64,000 nt of DNA from Eupeodes corollae (lineage: Eukaryota > Arthropoda > Insecta > Diptera > Syrphidae), in NCBI RefSeq assembly GCF_945859685.1, contig NC_079147.1:185363174-185427173 (forward strand), given 5' to 3'. Made by a program: the position numbers and the translations under genes. Positions within the stretch are counted from its first letter, which is position 1; every line of letters starts with the position of its first letter. Shown in pieces: positions 22,510 to 35,165 of this stretch. Under the pieces are notes generated by a model. That model was not told the DNA's origin. It did no database searches and saw only the letters and a list, made by a program, of their open reading frames with translations.

Positions 22510-25500
22510 GTCTTTTCTTTGGGTCACATGAAAGATAAGGTCGGTATATCAAAATCAAACCTCTTATTACTAAACTCTATTAAAAGTGTAGAAATAATCA
22601 TCGAATCCAAATTTTGCATTTGGAGAGGGAAGAACTTTACCTATTTACATACATGTTAATTAAAGAATTTATCAAATATTAATATAATCCTTGCGGAACA
22701 CCAGAGTAATGTGCCTCAACTAAACGTTGGAACAATATTAAATCGCCAAATAGGGGTTTTCGATATGATTGGAAATAGTGTTGCAGAGTTATCTCTATGA
22801 GAACAATACCAAAATTAATTTTCAAATAAATCGTTGTTGTAACAAGAAATAATGAAGGAAACCAATCAGAACCTTGTGGTACCCCAATTCTATTGGATTT
22901 TATTTTATTGGGAACAGAGTGACTGCCTACAAACTTTTTTGTATTGAAAATACAATTTCCAAAGCATTAACTTCTTCCCTTTTCCCATCTTCTTACAATT
23001 TTTTAAATACGCATAAAAGTCGTCATTTCGTTGGAAACAATTAAGTGATTTTTTACCTTGAAATAGATCCACTCATTTAACATCTTAATTATATTCTATT
23101 AACCCCTCAAAAAATGTGTTAGCCTTTAATAAATCACAATCTTTTTGTGTAATCCCAAAAGAGTATTCGTAGAATATACGTTTACAATTATCCTCTATCA
23201 AACATCTAACCAAATGAAGAAACAAATTAATGATCGAAGAATCGTTGTTGTCAGACAAAGCAATAAGAAGAAAAAAGGAACTTCAAGAAAAACTTTTAAC
23301 CTGACCACGTGAAAGGCAAACTTCTTACCCAATTCCCCTCTACTCGTATACGTAGGATCACAGTAAGAACTAACAGCCAAGTCATTTCATTCTCTTTTCT
23401 TTTTTCTTACACAAAAACTCCAAGTCTTTCTAAAAAACCCCAAGACCCCAAGAAGAATATAATACCAACCAAAATCCTATCAAAAGAAAGAAAGTAAATG
23501 CGAATCGTGGAAAATAACTTTTACTCAACGAAAAAAAAGAAGAAAATACTTTGGAAAATCCCTTTGAATTGTAAAACGAGAGAAGAAACAACAAGAAAAT
23601 ATAAGGGATTTTAACGTTTACTATATTCGTTCTTTCGTAGCATAGCCAATATCGTCACTGGTCGGTCTTTTAGAACTTGTATACCTATAGCAACAACTAG
23701 GAGTTGAGAACTCAAAAACTGAGAACTTTAACCCCAAAAACTGCAGAGAATCAAACAAAAGTTATATTTGCTGCGACTATATCTACTATACGGCTGGCGA
23801 TTTGTCCATTCGATATAGGAGGGTTGATTGTGTGATGGTGACGATGCCGATGGATGATTGTGAGCCCAACCATCAACCAGCAGCATCAAGAAGTTCTTTC
23901 AATGAAAACTTCCAACACTATGTTCTATTATATGGTTGGTCTGCATTTCTCACTAATTAATTTGCCAACACTCTCTGATGTGTATAGCATAATACTAAAA
24001 CGCTGAAGTAGATTAAACTGTCTATCTTAGAATTTCAGGATACGTATGAACCTACGTATATATCATATGTATATATATTTTTCGAGAAACAAACAAACAA
24101 ATACAAAAAAAAGTAACGAAGAAAAGAAGAAAACCTAAGGAAATCCTCGTATGCATTTGGCACTTTTATCCTATATCAAACTTCACCCTTTGACCGCAAG
24201 TTTCTTAGCTATTCCATGTGGAAACGACGACGTCCAAAAATCGAACCCGAGAAAACTATTTTCTTCATCACACCATACCAAGTTAAGAGAAGATGGCAAG
24301 TCAGGTTGTGGTGGGGGGGGGGGGGAGGGATAGAGAAGTATAGGAGAAGGAGAACCTTCTTCTTTGTTTGACGAACGACATATTGGCAGATTGGGAACAG
24401 AGGAACGGTTGAATGGTGTACCAACTACCAATTCCACTCCCAAAGCACCCTAGGATATATGTATATATGGTCAAATCTTACTTTTTACTTGAATTGTTGC
24501 TTTGGCTTTTATCGCAACTTCCTGCACGAACTATAACCAACGATACTTAAAAAGAAAGCAAAGACTTTTCGGTGCGGTGAATGTATGTACTTGTGTGTGT
24601 GTGTAAGTGTTTGTGTGGGCTTGAATGCTTAAAAGGCAAAAACTGTTCGATGGGTGGTGATGGTTGGTGGCGGGCGGCCATCAGTAAAAGTCCATTTATA
24701 ATTTTTTTTTGTCTTCCAGTTTTGGGGTTCGTCCGTTCTCGTTTCATTATTTTTTGTCTTCTTGTTTTTCCTGCCAAGAAGACGACACACCAGTGCCAGA
24801 GGAAGACTATCACTTTGGTTGAGCCATTTGATGGGGGGGGGGGGGGAGGTAAAGTTGTTTGCAGACGGTTTGAACATTTTTCAAAGAACGACCGTAGACC
24901 TTTTTTCTGTGCCATCTTATACACAACCTCCACCATCATCCCATTCCATTCGCTCCTTGCTATTCTATACGAAGAAGAAAATGATTAGTTAGAACTTTAT
25001 ATGATCTGAGGGTGTAGAAAGGATTCGCAAGGAGGGGAGCGATGTACGCAGCAACCAGACAAGGTTCTCAACTTCTTCCACCTTCCCTTATCCTTATTAC
25101 GCTTTCTTCCATCATGCCATTTGTATGGAATTCATCTTATTTTCTATTCCTCTGGTGTGTCGAGAAGAGGAAGGTTTTTGTTTTTTTTTTTTGTGATGAG
25201 GTGTACAAAGACAGTGTGGGGGGGGGGTATATGAATGTTCTTTTATCCTTGCCTTGGATGCCTTCTTCAAAAAACTTATTTCTGTGCTGTGTGTGCGGTG
25301 GATATTTTTTGTGTTTTGTTTTTGTTTTTCCGCTCTGAAATGAGCCAAAGGACATTTGTTGTATAGGTATAATCTAAAAGCTATAGTGAATAGTCAAATA
25401 TTGGCTTTTGGGGTTTTGGGTATACCATAAAACTATCTTTCCTGTTCTCTTACCTATACCCTATATAGATAGACACCCCTGCTTCGACCGCACTAAGAAC

Positions 25501-27503
25501 TAAGAACATCGTTGTAGTCGTCGTTGCCGTTGTCGTCCCTCCGCAACAACGATGACGACCATTTGAAATGTGTCATCGCCAATGCTCCTAGGCATAGTAT
25601 ACACCCCGGTACAATGTATTCCATTATAAACATTCATACCTATAATATATACACAGCAACACACATCACACATATGCCTTGTTATTTGTTCCTTATAGTC
25701 GTCAGCAGAGTCGTCCACCCTTCAGACCCAATTCATTTATGTACCGAAAATGAAGTCCTCCCTTACACCTCTCTCTATTCTACTCTGCAGTTTAGTTGCC
25801 TTCAACCTTCCAGTTCCAGAGTTTTGTTAGTTTGGCATTTAGAAGAGTTGGGGGCTGACACTGGGACTGGGACTGGGACTGGGACTGGGACTGGGACTGG
25901 GACTGACACTAGGAATAGGAATGGAACTGAGAAAATGTGATGTGTGTAGTGTGTTGAGAGAGTGCGAAGGGTATGAGAATCTTAGAAACTTGTCTTGGAA
26001 GAAAGTTGAACTCATGCCTCTCACACCCTGTTATCCACCTCTTCACCTTCATTCGATTCACTTACCTACTCCGCCAATTGATTTATTCCTACATACATAC
26101 ATGTATATTTTGGGGTACGGTTCGGTTCGGTTTATATGAATACTTATAGGTATACACTATTTTTATGTATAAAGCTACACATAACGGTACATGTATCTCC
26201 TTGTGTAATGAAGTAAACAAGGATGTGATATCCAAAGTAGTGATGGGTGGTATTGGCATGACGGTGCGGTGATGTGCGGTGCGGTTCAGTTCGGTTCGGT
26301 GCGGTGGTGGTCCATGGGAAAGATGTGTGTATAAAAGGAAGAATTTGGGGTTAGAGGGTCTGCATGGAGGAACATCCTAAAACTTCCTTAGCCGATTCAA
26401 AGATATTTTGAGGTTAGAATCAAGAAGAATCTCTCTTTCTCTTTTTCTCCTATGATATAGATACACATATCTTACTAATGCTTTTTTAGGTATATCTATC
26501 TATACCTTGTAACCTCACGTTTACCTGAATCCTATATTTCTAAAAATCACTTACTTATATATGTAGGTATAGAAAGGAACCCTCGTTCTTCTTAAGCCCC
26601 CCTCCCCCCCACCATCACTACCATCCTTCGCAACGAACATCAACCATATAACTTTTGGTTGTTGGAAGAGTGTGTGCTTTATTCATACTTAATTATTTCG
26701 ATGCAAAGTTTCTTAAGGTGTATGAAATTTAAGTTGGACAGAAAGACATATTTGAATTTCTTGAGATACCTACTCGTAGAAAGTATTTGTGTGTGATTTT
26801 CAGAGTTTTGATATATTATGTAAAAGTAGATGACAATTAACCTCAAAGCAACCAAATTATGTTATTTTTTGGTTATCATAACACATTTCTATATTTCTAT
26901 ATTTTGGTATAAAAATATTTTTCATTTGATTAGAAAGCTTTGAGGTTTATAATAAGGGGTCTTGAGATGTTTTGAAAGATTAAAATGGCTTTTAGAATAA
27001 CCTTTAATTTTTCGGTCATCAAACATTGAAAAACAAAGACTTCATGTTTTTGAGTTAGGCACCATTTCTTAAGAGACATTTAGACAAGCTATGTATATCG
27101 TGTTTGTCAATAATTTAAAAAAAAATGAGAACCATATTGACAGATTTATTTTGATTCAATAATTTGATTAGAATAGGAAGAAGGTAAATTTAAATATCCC
27201 ACATCGGACACATATACGTACATGCTCATTCTTTTGGAAAATAGTTGCCAAAGTCATAACGATGACTTCCTTAATAAATCTTGGTTAATTTCCATATTTT
27301 ATTAAATTATGCATTTATATAAATTCTTAGAAACCAAGCAGAATGCATTGATATCCTTTTTTTTAAATTTTCCTTAACATTTTACCTTCACTTTTCTAAA
27401 GCCGCGTTTTATTCAAAATTTGAATTTAATTTTGGTTTATTTCCACAAAATTTTATAAATTTGTACACAAATATAATAATTGTACTTAAATTTTCATTTT
27501 CAG
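22510..27503. other. Non-coding, upstream intron of the NOL4-like gene
   Basis: Contains poly-G tracts (about 24310-24326, 24832-24847, 25217-25227), a (CTGGGA)n hexamer array (about 25861-25906) and GGTTC/GGTGC pentamers (about 26270-26305). Two degraded RT-like scraps on the minus strand encode GVPQG-type motifs (near 22700 and 22880). The last kilobase (26700-27500) is AT-rich and leads into the 27501-27503 CAG acceptor. Nothing else is supported. Confidence 0.5.
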
Positions 27504-27902
27504 GAGCCTCCGTTACAAACAGCACCAGTACCCGATACAGCATCCGATGTAAATCCTGACGATCCATATGCAGGTCTTATGAAAGATGCTGATAAACTTA
27601 AGCTTATGTTGCTGGCGTGGAATTATCAAAATTCCAATGCTGTACGCAATGGAACAGAAGGACCTGATTTGGGAGTTGTTGGTGGTCTTTGGGCTCAATA
27701 TCAAAACGCGTTGGCACAAAATGTTAACAAAATGGAATCATCCATATCACCAATTCCACGAGTGGAAGAATCTTCGCCAATGGAAACTCAAGATGAGACC
27801 AATTCTTCGGGTCAAAAAGACGAAGACGAGGGCTCTGAGGATGATTCCGATGATAAATTAGACACACAAGCTCATGATCCGGAAAGATTAAAGGCATTTA
27901 AT
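27504..27902 (+). CDS. Nol4: NOL4-like protein, exon with acidic linker
   Basis: First clear exon of a plus-strand gene related to vertebrate NOL4/NOL4L (nucleolar protein 4 family; nuclear, molecular role poorly known). It starts after TTTTCATTTTCAG and ends before GTAAGT, in phase 0 at both ends. The 133 residues begin EPPLQTAPVPD. They contain DDPYAGLMKDADKLKLMLLA and a strongly acidic Ser-rich stretch (KDEDEGSEDDSDDKLD), and end DPERLKAFN, the known lead-in to the conserved family block. The N-terminal part of the protein must lie in exons upstream: possibly 17661-17750, the rest outside the window. An ATG at 27480 lies in the intron and is not the start. Confidence 0.9.
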
Positions 27903-27974
27903 GTAAGTTAACCCCCTTCCCCTCCTCACAAAAAAAAAAGAATTTATTGTAACAAAAATATTTCCTTCCAACAG

Positions 27975-28175
27975 ATGTTTGTTCGTCTATTTGTGGATGA
28001 AAATCTCGATAGAATCATTCCGATATCAAAACAACCAAAAGAGAAGATTCAAGCAATTATCGATTCTTGTGCTAGACAATTTCCGGAATTCAGTGAACGC
28101 TCCCGAAAACGCATCAGAACTTATTTGAAGTCTTGCCGTCGCAATAAGAAAGCCAGAGAGGGATGGGACAATACT
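27975..28175 (+). CDS. Nol4: NOL4-like protein, conserved basic core exon
   Basis: After a 72-bp intron, 67 residues encode the most conserved block of the NOL4 family. It begins MFVRLFVDENLDRIIP and continues with SKQPKEKIQAIIDSC, a FPEFSERSRKRIRTYLK segment and SCRRNKKAREGWDN. This part is helical, basic and nearly the same as the vertebrate proteins as I remember them. Borders are ACAG/ATG and ACT/GTAAGT, both phase 0. The frame reads on past the donor for a while, but those residues are intronic. Confidence 0.95.
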
Positions 28176-28249
28176 GTAAGTAACAAGAAAAATAATATAC
28201 AATCCATGGATTGGAATCGATCTAAAAAAAAACATCTCCTTATTTTCAG

Positions 28250-28772
28250 ACCCGTCCAACTCCTGCTCATCTAACATCTGTTCAAGCTGAGCAAATTCTA
28301 GCAATTGCCTGTGAAAATGAAAGTATGAATGCCAAACGTATGCGTATTGGACTGGATCCAATAACGCAGGCAATTCCACTCACCTCAACTACAAGTTCCA
28401 CAAGCACTGCTGTAACTAGTGATGCACCCAGTACTTCTACAACATTTACAAGTGGATTCCGTTCGACACCGAATCCAATAACTTCAGAAACTGACATAAT
28501 GGCACCGATAACAACATCAACACAAGGTGCCAGTTCTTCTGCCCGCAGTTCACCCTTGGCTCTGAGTACCACATCAGTGGTGGGAGGACAGTCTATGGTT
28601 GGTGGTGCAGGAAGCACTTTGGCGAATGGTAATACAACAGTGACAAGTGTTGGAGGTGGAGCTGTTCCGACCTCATCACCACTTTATCGCCCCACAGATT
28701 TTACTTCACCATCATCCACATCCCCATATGCAAGAACACCAGCCTACCCTAGCTATTTTCCTGCGGCTAATG
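28250..28772 (+). CDS. Nol4: NOL4-like protein, Ser/Thr-rich exon
   Basis: The 74-bp intron ends in TATTTTCAG. The exon opens with TRPTPAHLTSVQAEQILA and IACENESMNAKRMRI, which again match the NOL4 family closely. A long low-complexity Ser/Thr/Pro region of about 130 residues follows and is typical of a disordered nuclear linker. The donor is at 28773 (GTATGA), after the first base of a codon (phase 1). Shorter frames starting at 28325 are internal. Confidence 0.92.
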
Positions 28773-28847
28773 GTATGACATTCAAACTTTTTAAAAAAAC
28801 ATCTCAAGAAACCTATCCTAACCTCTTTATTATTTAACTTATTTTAG

Positions 28848-29098
28848 CTACTCCAACTGATTTATCAATGAAACCATCAACGGTACAACAACCCACTCAA
28901 TCGATAACATCTACTGCTGCAGCAACTTCATCATCGCTTAGTCCGAATGCACGTCCCCCACCCCCTCTAGTCACGCATAAGCTAAGCGCCAATGAAATAA
29001 CAGCCGCCAGGCAAGTGATAACAGCATATCGAGAAAGTGCGGCCTTTCTCCTACGAACAGCTGATCAAGTCGAACAACTTCTAGTTCAACAGCAGTAA
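28848..29098 (+). CDS. Nol4: NOL4-like protein, last exon with C-terminal helix
   Basis: The 75-bp intron ends in TTATTTTAG. The split codon gives Ala, then TPTDLSMK, a short motif also present in vertebrate NOL4; its P-x-D-L-S form resembles a CtBP-binding motif, which is an inference. After a Ser/Ala/Pro stretch comes LSANEITAARQVITAYRESA, then AAFLLRTADQVEQLL and the end VQQQ, stop TAA at 29096-29098. The vertebrate proteins end with the same type of helix. The four exons together give 457 codons plus stop. Confidence 0.93.
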
Positions 29099-30030
29099 GC
29101 ATCAGTAGAACCAGAAGAAGACGACTTGAACGCTAAAAGCGATGCGACGGACGGGCCTGAGAAACTATACTAATAACACAAAACAAACACAAACAAAAAA
29201 AAATAAAAAATTGTTCACTGTTCCTAATCCAAAGAACAAACAAAATAAAATTACAAAAACAAAACTATTTTCGTGTTTTCATAAAAAGTCTTAAATATAA
29301 AACATAAATATAACAAAATAAAAACAAACAAAAATTATACTTGTAAAGTAGACAAAAAAAAAAGAATTTAAGATTATAAATGGCTTTTAGTCTATAAGTT
29401 TTAAAAATAAAATTAAAAAAAAAAGAAAAAAAAAACAAATTGTGAAAAAATTAAAGTTATAAAATTTTAAACTACAACACAGGGTGATACACAAACAAAA
29501 TTATATTAAAAAAATTAAAACAAAATTGAAGCATACATAAAAGGTTAAATATTTAAAAAGTAGATATAAAAGCTTTTTTATGAATACATTGTACATTTTT
29601 TATTATAGGTAGGTTATTTGTTGTAAATTATAAAAATAAAAACAAACATTTCCAAAATTTATTTTCTTGGCTTACAAAAAAGTTAACTAAATCAGGGCAT
29701 TTCTATCAAAATTAGCAGCTTAATATTTCTACTTTTTAAACCTTATACCTTTTATGTATGCACCTAAACCGATTTATGGAAAAAAGTACTAATTAAGTTA
29801 CACAAACAAAATTAAAAACAAAAAAAACTATAATGGCGAAAGATATTAAGAAAAAAAAAAAACAAAACAAAATAAAACATTTAGATACAAATATATATAT
29901 ATAAAAATTAAGAAATAAGTAAAACAAAAGTTTATCTTTATTGCGAAATACTCTATAATCTCAACGGAAAAACAAATAAAATAAATAAAAATGAACAAAA
30001 AAATAAAATAAATACTGAAATGTGTTTCTC
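29099..30030 (+). other. 3' UTR of the NOL4-like gene, very A-rich
   Basis: The sequence after the stop is extremely A-rich with dozens of AATAAA or AATAAA-like hexamers (for example near 29200, 29405, 29630, 29975-30010), so the exact poly-A site cannot be chosen. No other coding region is seen before the CR1-like element. The end coordinate is an estimate. Confidence 0.5.
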
Positions 30031-31059
30031 TTTTTCAAGGCATAAAGATAAATGTAGCCAGTTAACTTGGCTTATGTCCTTTTTCCTTATAAGTGTTAAA
30101 ATTACAACCTTTACCTAACACAAAATCTGATGAAAGCTCGGCTTGACATTTTTCAAGAAAACCCACAATAAAATACGTGAATTAATACAACATAAGCTAA
30201 AAAAAAAACAAAAACAAAAATCAGTTTCAATGAAAAATGCTCAAAAAATAAAATTTTGAAAATCCAAATGGTCAGACATTTTGACAAATCACTGCTTTCA
30301 AAAATCGAACGTTATTCAGTATCGATGTCAAAGATTACCCTTTCTTAGTTTTCAGATAAAGCCTTACAAATTAAGAGTACTTAACACTCCAACCTCCTGC
30401 AATGATCAAAACAATCAATTCTGAATTTCCTTGACAAAAATGAACGAGTTAAAAATAGAAACAAAAGGCAAACGTATCATAAAATATTTTCGACATTTTC
30501 GTAATCCTAACGGCAGACCACTAAACTAAATATGTAGTAGAGGTTGGGAGGGCAGTATGTAGAAGCACATTAGATAAATAGAATTTTAAAGAAGTTTTAT
30601 TTTAACCAAAACCAAATCAACTTGAGACGTTATAGAGATTGAGTAGAGGATTGATTGCTATAGGGACTGCTCTGCAAGGAGAGCCTACGGTAGAGCGATC
30701 ATTATCACAATACACGTTAACAGAAGAGAGAACAACTCTAGGCTATTGATGGTGGGGATCAGGTTAGTTTCATTTGTTGTTATAACAGTTTGTCGATCTT
30801 TAGAACAGGTCTTCGGGCTTTAATATTTCTGTTAACACAAGATCTAAAGTCAATCACCAACAACACCGTATCTTTGCTTTTGGGTCCTTGAAATCATGAT
30901 ATCCAACAAAAGCATCTGGATTTTTACCGAAAAATCATTTTCTGTGATTAAGGCCATTTTTACATTGGAGTTTTCATGGTTAAATTAAGCCAGGAAGGCC
31001 TGCAACGCCCATATTCGACGGACCAAATTTTAACATGACCAAAAATTACGGCAAAAAAT
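30031..31059. other. Intergenic, nothing recognised
   Basis: AT-rich sequence without open frames of note, inverted repeats or known repeat text. It lies between the host gene's 3' end and the block of nested transposons. Confidence 0.5.
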
Positions 31060-32640
31060 ACTGCAATGTCCCAAAGGCAGTAAAAATGTTTGATCATTTG
31101 TAAAAAATATGAGGAATTCTTCCTCTTCCTCGGTTCCTACGCTCGTTGTGGATGACACTCCATTTGTTAGCTCTTTAGAGAAAGCAAATCTCTTTGCTAA
31201 GCAGTTCGCCGCCAATTCAACGCTGCCAATGAGTGTTATGACTCGAGTTAATGATTCTATGGGGCAAATCTTTGTTCGCTTCGTACTGTAGAGAGGGTCC
31301 TAAAATATCTTAACATACATAAATCTGCTGGTCCGGATGGTATCCCCGCTATTGTTCTGAAGAGGTGTTCGTACCTTCTTTCCAAGGTCATGGAAACGCT
31401 GATTAATTATCAGCTCAAGAAATATCTTGAAGAACGGAAACTTCTTAAGACCGACAGTATGGCTTTGGTAGCAATAGCTCCACTGGTGATCTCATGGTTC
31501 ATCTCAGAAGAATTCGGTTTCCATGAATCCCTCCTTCATTGGATTAGTAATTACCTTTCGAATCGTTCAATACAAGTTGTATTCGATGGATTTAAACCAC
31601 AAAATAAATGCTAGTGTGCCTTAGGGATCTGTTCTATCTCCAACACTCTTTCTCATGTTTATATATGATCTTCTGTCTGCAGCATCTAATCCAATACATT
31701 GTTTCTCTGACGATAGTACTCTTAGCTTTTCATATTCGTTTTCAGACTCACACCCCTCTTCTTCGGATGTGGAACTGCAACGACAAAATATGATAAGCTC
31801 ATTAAATTCCGACCTAAACACCATTGTACAATGGGGAATAAGAAACCGCGTGGAATTTAATGCTTCGAAAACGCAATGCTGTCTTGTATCGTTAAAGCGA
31901 AATATACCCCCCCTGCCATTATACATAAATGGTACTTGCATCGAGGAAACTGAACACCTCGATATTCTTGATATGTGTATCACCAACCACCTTTTGTGGA
32001 ACGATCACATACGCGATGTCGCCAAAAACGCCGCAAGATGTTTGGGTTTTCTAAGGCGATGCAAGAAGTATTTTTCTCCCCCTCTGATCTGGCTGTTATT
32101 TACAAGACTTATATACGTCCAAAGCTTGAGTATAACTCCCATATCTGTGCTCGTGCTCCTGCAACTAACTTAAGCCTCTTGGATAGTATTGAACGTAGAG
32201 CATTTAGATTTGGTGATATTACCATCATAAGATCATTTACGTCACTTGAACATCGTCGAAATGTTTCTTGTCTCACCCTGTTTTACCGTTATTTTAATGG
32301 TTTATACTCTAGAGAAATAGCCAGCCAGCTGCATTCCTCCCCTTAAACAGTTTAACCGTAATACTCGCGCATCGAGGAATGCTCATCAGTATACCCTCGA
32401 GCCCATCTTCGGTCGTACTGTCAAGTACAGAGATTTGTTCTTTAGCCGTACTATGCGAATGTGGAATGCCTTGCCACACTCTGTCTTTCCCAGCTATTGC
32501 AATATTCAGGAATTCAAAACCAATGTGAACCGACATCTCCTTTCAACCCCTCTCTCCCTTTCCTAGTGGTCACACTCTGTCTACATAATAAGGGTAATAT
32601 ATCTCTTTGAGTGTGCGCTTATTATAAAAAAAAAAATAAA
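31060..32640 (+). mobile_element. CR1/Jockey-group LINE, 5'-truncated and decayed
   Basis: Plus-strand remnant that starts in the linker before the RT and ends in a short A-rich tail (about 32620-32640). The recognisable pieces, in different frames, are an EKANLFAKQFAANSTLP linker, HKSAGPDGIPAIVLKRCSYL (about 31317), VPQGSVLSPTLFLMFIYDL (about 31617), the palm box as CFSDDSTL (about 31697), FNASKTQCCLVS, and the C-terminal RASRNAHQY, KYRDLFFSRTMRMWNALP and FKTNVNRHLL phrases. An internal deletion removes the RT region between about 31420 and 31490. At least four frame changes make it a dead copy. Confidence 0.82.
31655..32346 (+). pseudogene. CR1-group reverse transcriptase remnant
   Basis: Two overlapping frames (31655-32173 and 31975-32346) hold the palm, thumb and post-RT region. 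The palm motif is FSDD instead of the usual YADD. A one-base change of frame lies near 32085, inside KKYFSP, after which the second frame continues with SDLAVIYKTYIRPKLEY and a LDSIERRAFR motif. The reading continues beyond 32346 in other frames to about 32565. Confidence 0.8.
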
Positions 32641-32654
32641 GGTTGGAAACAATT

Positions 32655-33102
32655 AACCGAACCTTTCGATGTCAAAAAAACGCTTAAGACAAGCTGCGCT
32701 ATCATTTGATTTCTTTAACATCATCCTTCAAAGAATAGTACAGGGCTTCAACGTCTACACTACAGGCACTATCTTTAGAAAGCCTATCCAATTTTTAGCA
32801 TGATGACATTGACATAATCAGAAGAATTCAGCTTGATGTCAATGGGGCTTTTGTGAGCATTCAGGCAGAGCTGGCTAATGGGTTTAACTGTTAATAAATT
32901 CAAAACAAAGTACACCTACAACACCGATGTTTCGGTCAAAATGTCACCATCGACAGATGTACCTTTGAAGTAGTTATGGAATTCATCTGTATAGTCTCCG
33001 CTTTGAGCGCAGAAAACAACAACAAAAGATCAAACGAAGAATTACTCTTGCTAACCGCTGTTTCTTTGCTTTGCTTAGAAAACAATTAAATGGTAAATCC
33101 CT
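32655..33102 (+). mobile_element. Decayed RTE LINE copy, 5' segment
   Basis: Aligns by eye with 9385-9850 of the good RTE copy: 'tttcgatgtcaaaaaaacg', 'atttctttaacatcatccttcaaagaatagt', then the YADD region as 'agcatgatgacattgacataatc' with a stop and frame changes. It breaks off at GGTAAATCCCT, where the other LINE begins, and resumes at 36355. Five-prime truncated, at the CR1 tail. Confidence 0.75.
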
Positions 33103-33733
33103 AAAGAATCTCAAAAGATAATAATTTGAACCGCAATGGGAGGCTCCTTATTGAGTGTTTTGAAAATCTTGGACTATTCGTGCTTAATGGAACAACCAAA
33201 AGTGATACCGTGGGAGAATTCACATTTATTAGTATCTAGCAAAGAACAGTCAGGTATTGATATTTGTGCAGTCTCGTCAGACTGGCTTAAATAATGTGCA
33301 GACTTCAAAGTGAGTGTAGCAAATTTGTCTGCTCATTTACCAATACAAGTTGAATTTATGTTTCCGGTTGAAGCTCCCCCAAGAATTCCAAGTAAATTTA
33401 TCAAGCTCAAATGGAAAGAAAGTAATGATGATCTTTACAAATCTCGTTTAAATTACAACTGCAGTTCCTTGTCTTCTCCATCAACATCCAAAATTGACCA
33501 ATTAGACGAAAAAAAAGCTCTATCTACTCATAGCAATAACACCCATTAGTTGATTCCACGAAGTTTATGGTACGATAACGATTGTAAGAGCCTAAGAAAA
33601 TTATCTACAGATGCCTTGTTTTTCAAAAATATCTACCTTCAATAAGGAATACAAAGCTCTGTGTGCATCTAAAAGAAAAGAGTACTTGTAACATCTAGCC
33701 AAAAAGCTATCGGAATCCAAAAATTCAAAAACA

Positions 33734-34680
33734 TTGAATGGTGGTCGTAATCTCAATATGGTGAACACTCTTGGAGCTGAAACACTAGCAGTACATTTTA
33801 AGACTATTTTGTCGGCTGAGGTTAATCACCATACTTTTTCTTATGCTTTACCCAACGTTATAGTTGATGAACTGGATTGTCCAATATCTTTGTCTGAACT
33901 CGATTCTTCACTTCATAAGATGAAAAACAATAAAGCTGCTGGCATAGATGGAATTCCAGTAGAATTCTGAAAAAAAAGCACAGTTCAATTTAAAAATTGC
34001 CTTCTATTATACCTCACCAGTTTATACAGCGATTCTTATGAGCAACACAACCTAAACAAAGAAGTTATTTTTGCAATTATAAATATATAAAGGAATTTCT
34101 ATTTTAAGCACTTTGAAGAAGATTCTTACTTCGATTCTATACGAAAGGCTTAACAAATGGATCGAAGAAAAAACCTTTTAAGTAGCAGTTTTTCGGTCGG
34201 GCTTCTCAACCATGGATCAAATATTTGCTTTGACAAGCATTGCTAAAAAATCCATTGATAAAAAGAAAACACTTTACGCTTGCTTCGTAGATTTCAGAGC
34301 AGCATTTGACAAAGTTAAGAGACAGGCTTTGCTGTACACGCTTTCAACGATAGAATTCTCCCGAAAATGTTTGACCATGTACTCTAAATTTCTTGCTTTA
34401 TTTAGTGCATCTCTATGGGATAGAACTGACTTCTCAGAATGGTTTGAAACAACTGCAGGTGTTCCACAGGGCTGTATTTTAAGCCCATTACATTTTGCTT
34501 TGTTTGTTGACGACATTTGCGATATACTCCCAGGAGGGATATCGTTTGCTGATATACAAATTAAAGTTCTGTTATATGCTGATGACTTAGTACTACTAGC
34601 CGAAAGCCCTTACACTCTGCAATAACAAATAAACAGGCTGAATGCATTTTGCGAGAAATAGGGGTAAGTCATCAATACAA
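33734..34680 (+). pseudogene. Reverse transcriptase remnant of the nested LINE
   Basis: The frame at 33734-33970 ends NNKAAGIDGIPVEF followed by a stop. The frame at 34212-34625 has MDQIFALTSI, the palm Asp in CFVDFRAAFDKVKR, TTAGVPQGCILSPL and the YADD box (34575-34586) in VLLYADDLVLLAES. Between the frames the RT fingers survive only as fragments in other frames. The catalytic residues themselves are kept, but the reading frame is not. Confidence 0.78.
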
Positions 34681-35165
34681 GAAAGAAAAAGGTGAGGATT
34701 TTTGAGGCACGTCAAAGGAGAAGACAACCTGACGAAAAATGTTTGGATTACACACAATCTCAATTTTTCAAAATATTCCAAATAAAAAAGTAATAAAGCT
34801 AAACTAGCCTTGAGTATGATGTGGACTAGGTTCTCTGCAAACCAAGATATCGACCTTGGTTTCAAAATACCGTGTTTTTCATTAAACTTGTATGTGCTAT
34901 GATGCCTAGATTTTCGGCTATATAAATCTCGAAACGTTTGAATCGGTGCAGATATATTTCTTCAAACGATTATTCAGACTACCTAACTCAACGCTTTATA
35001 CTATGCTATCTATGTGGAATCTGATATAATGCCTCTGTACATAAGAAATCTAAAAGTCAACTATGATTACTTGATAAGGGTCATGAGAAGAAATGGAAAA
35101 AGTCTTCACAAGTCTATCATGACTGGAATGAACTAGCTCATTCTCATGCAGCTCATCTATCATTA

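Noticed and set aside
27480..27503. ATG at 27480 as the start of the NOL4-like protein
   Set aside because: It lies inside the polypyrimidine tract of a good acceptor, and the family has a long N-terminal part that must be upstream.
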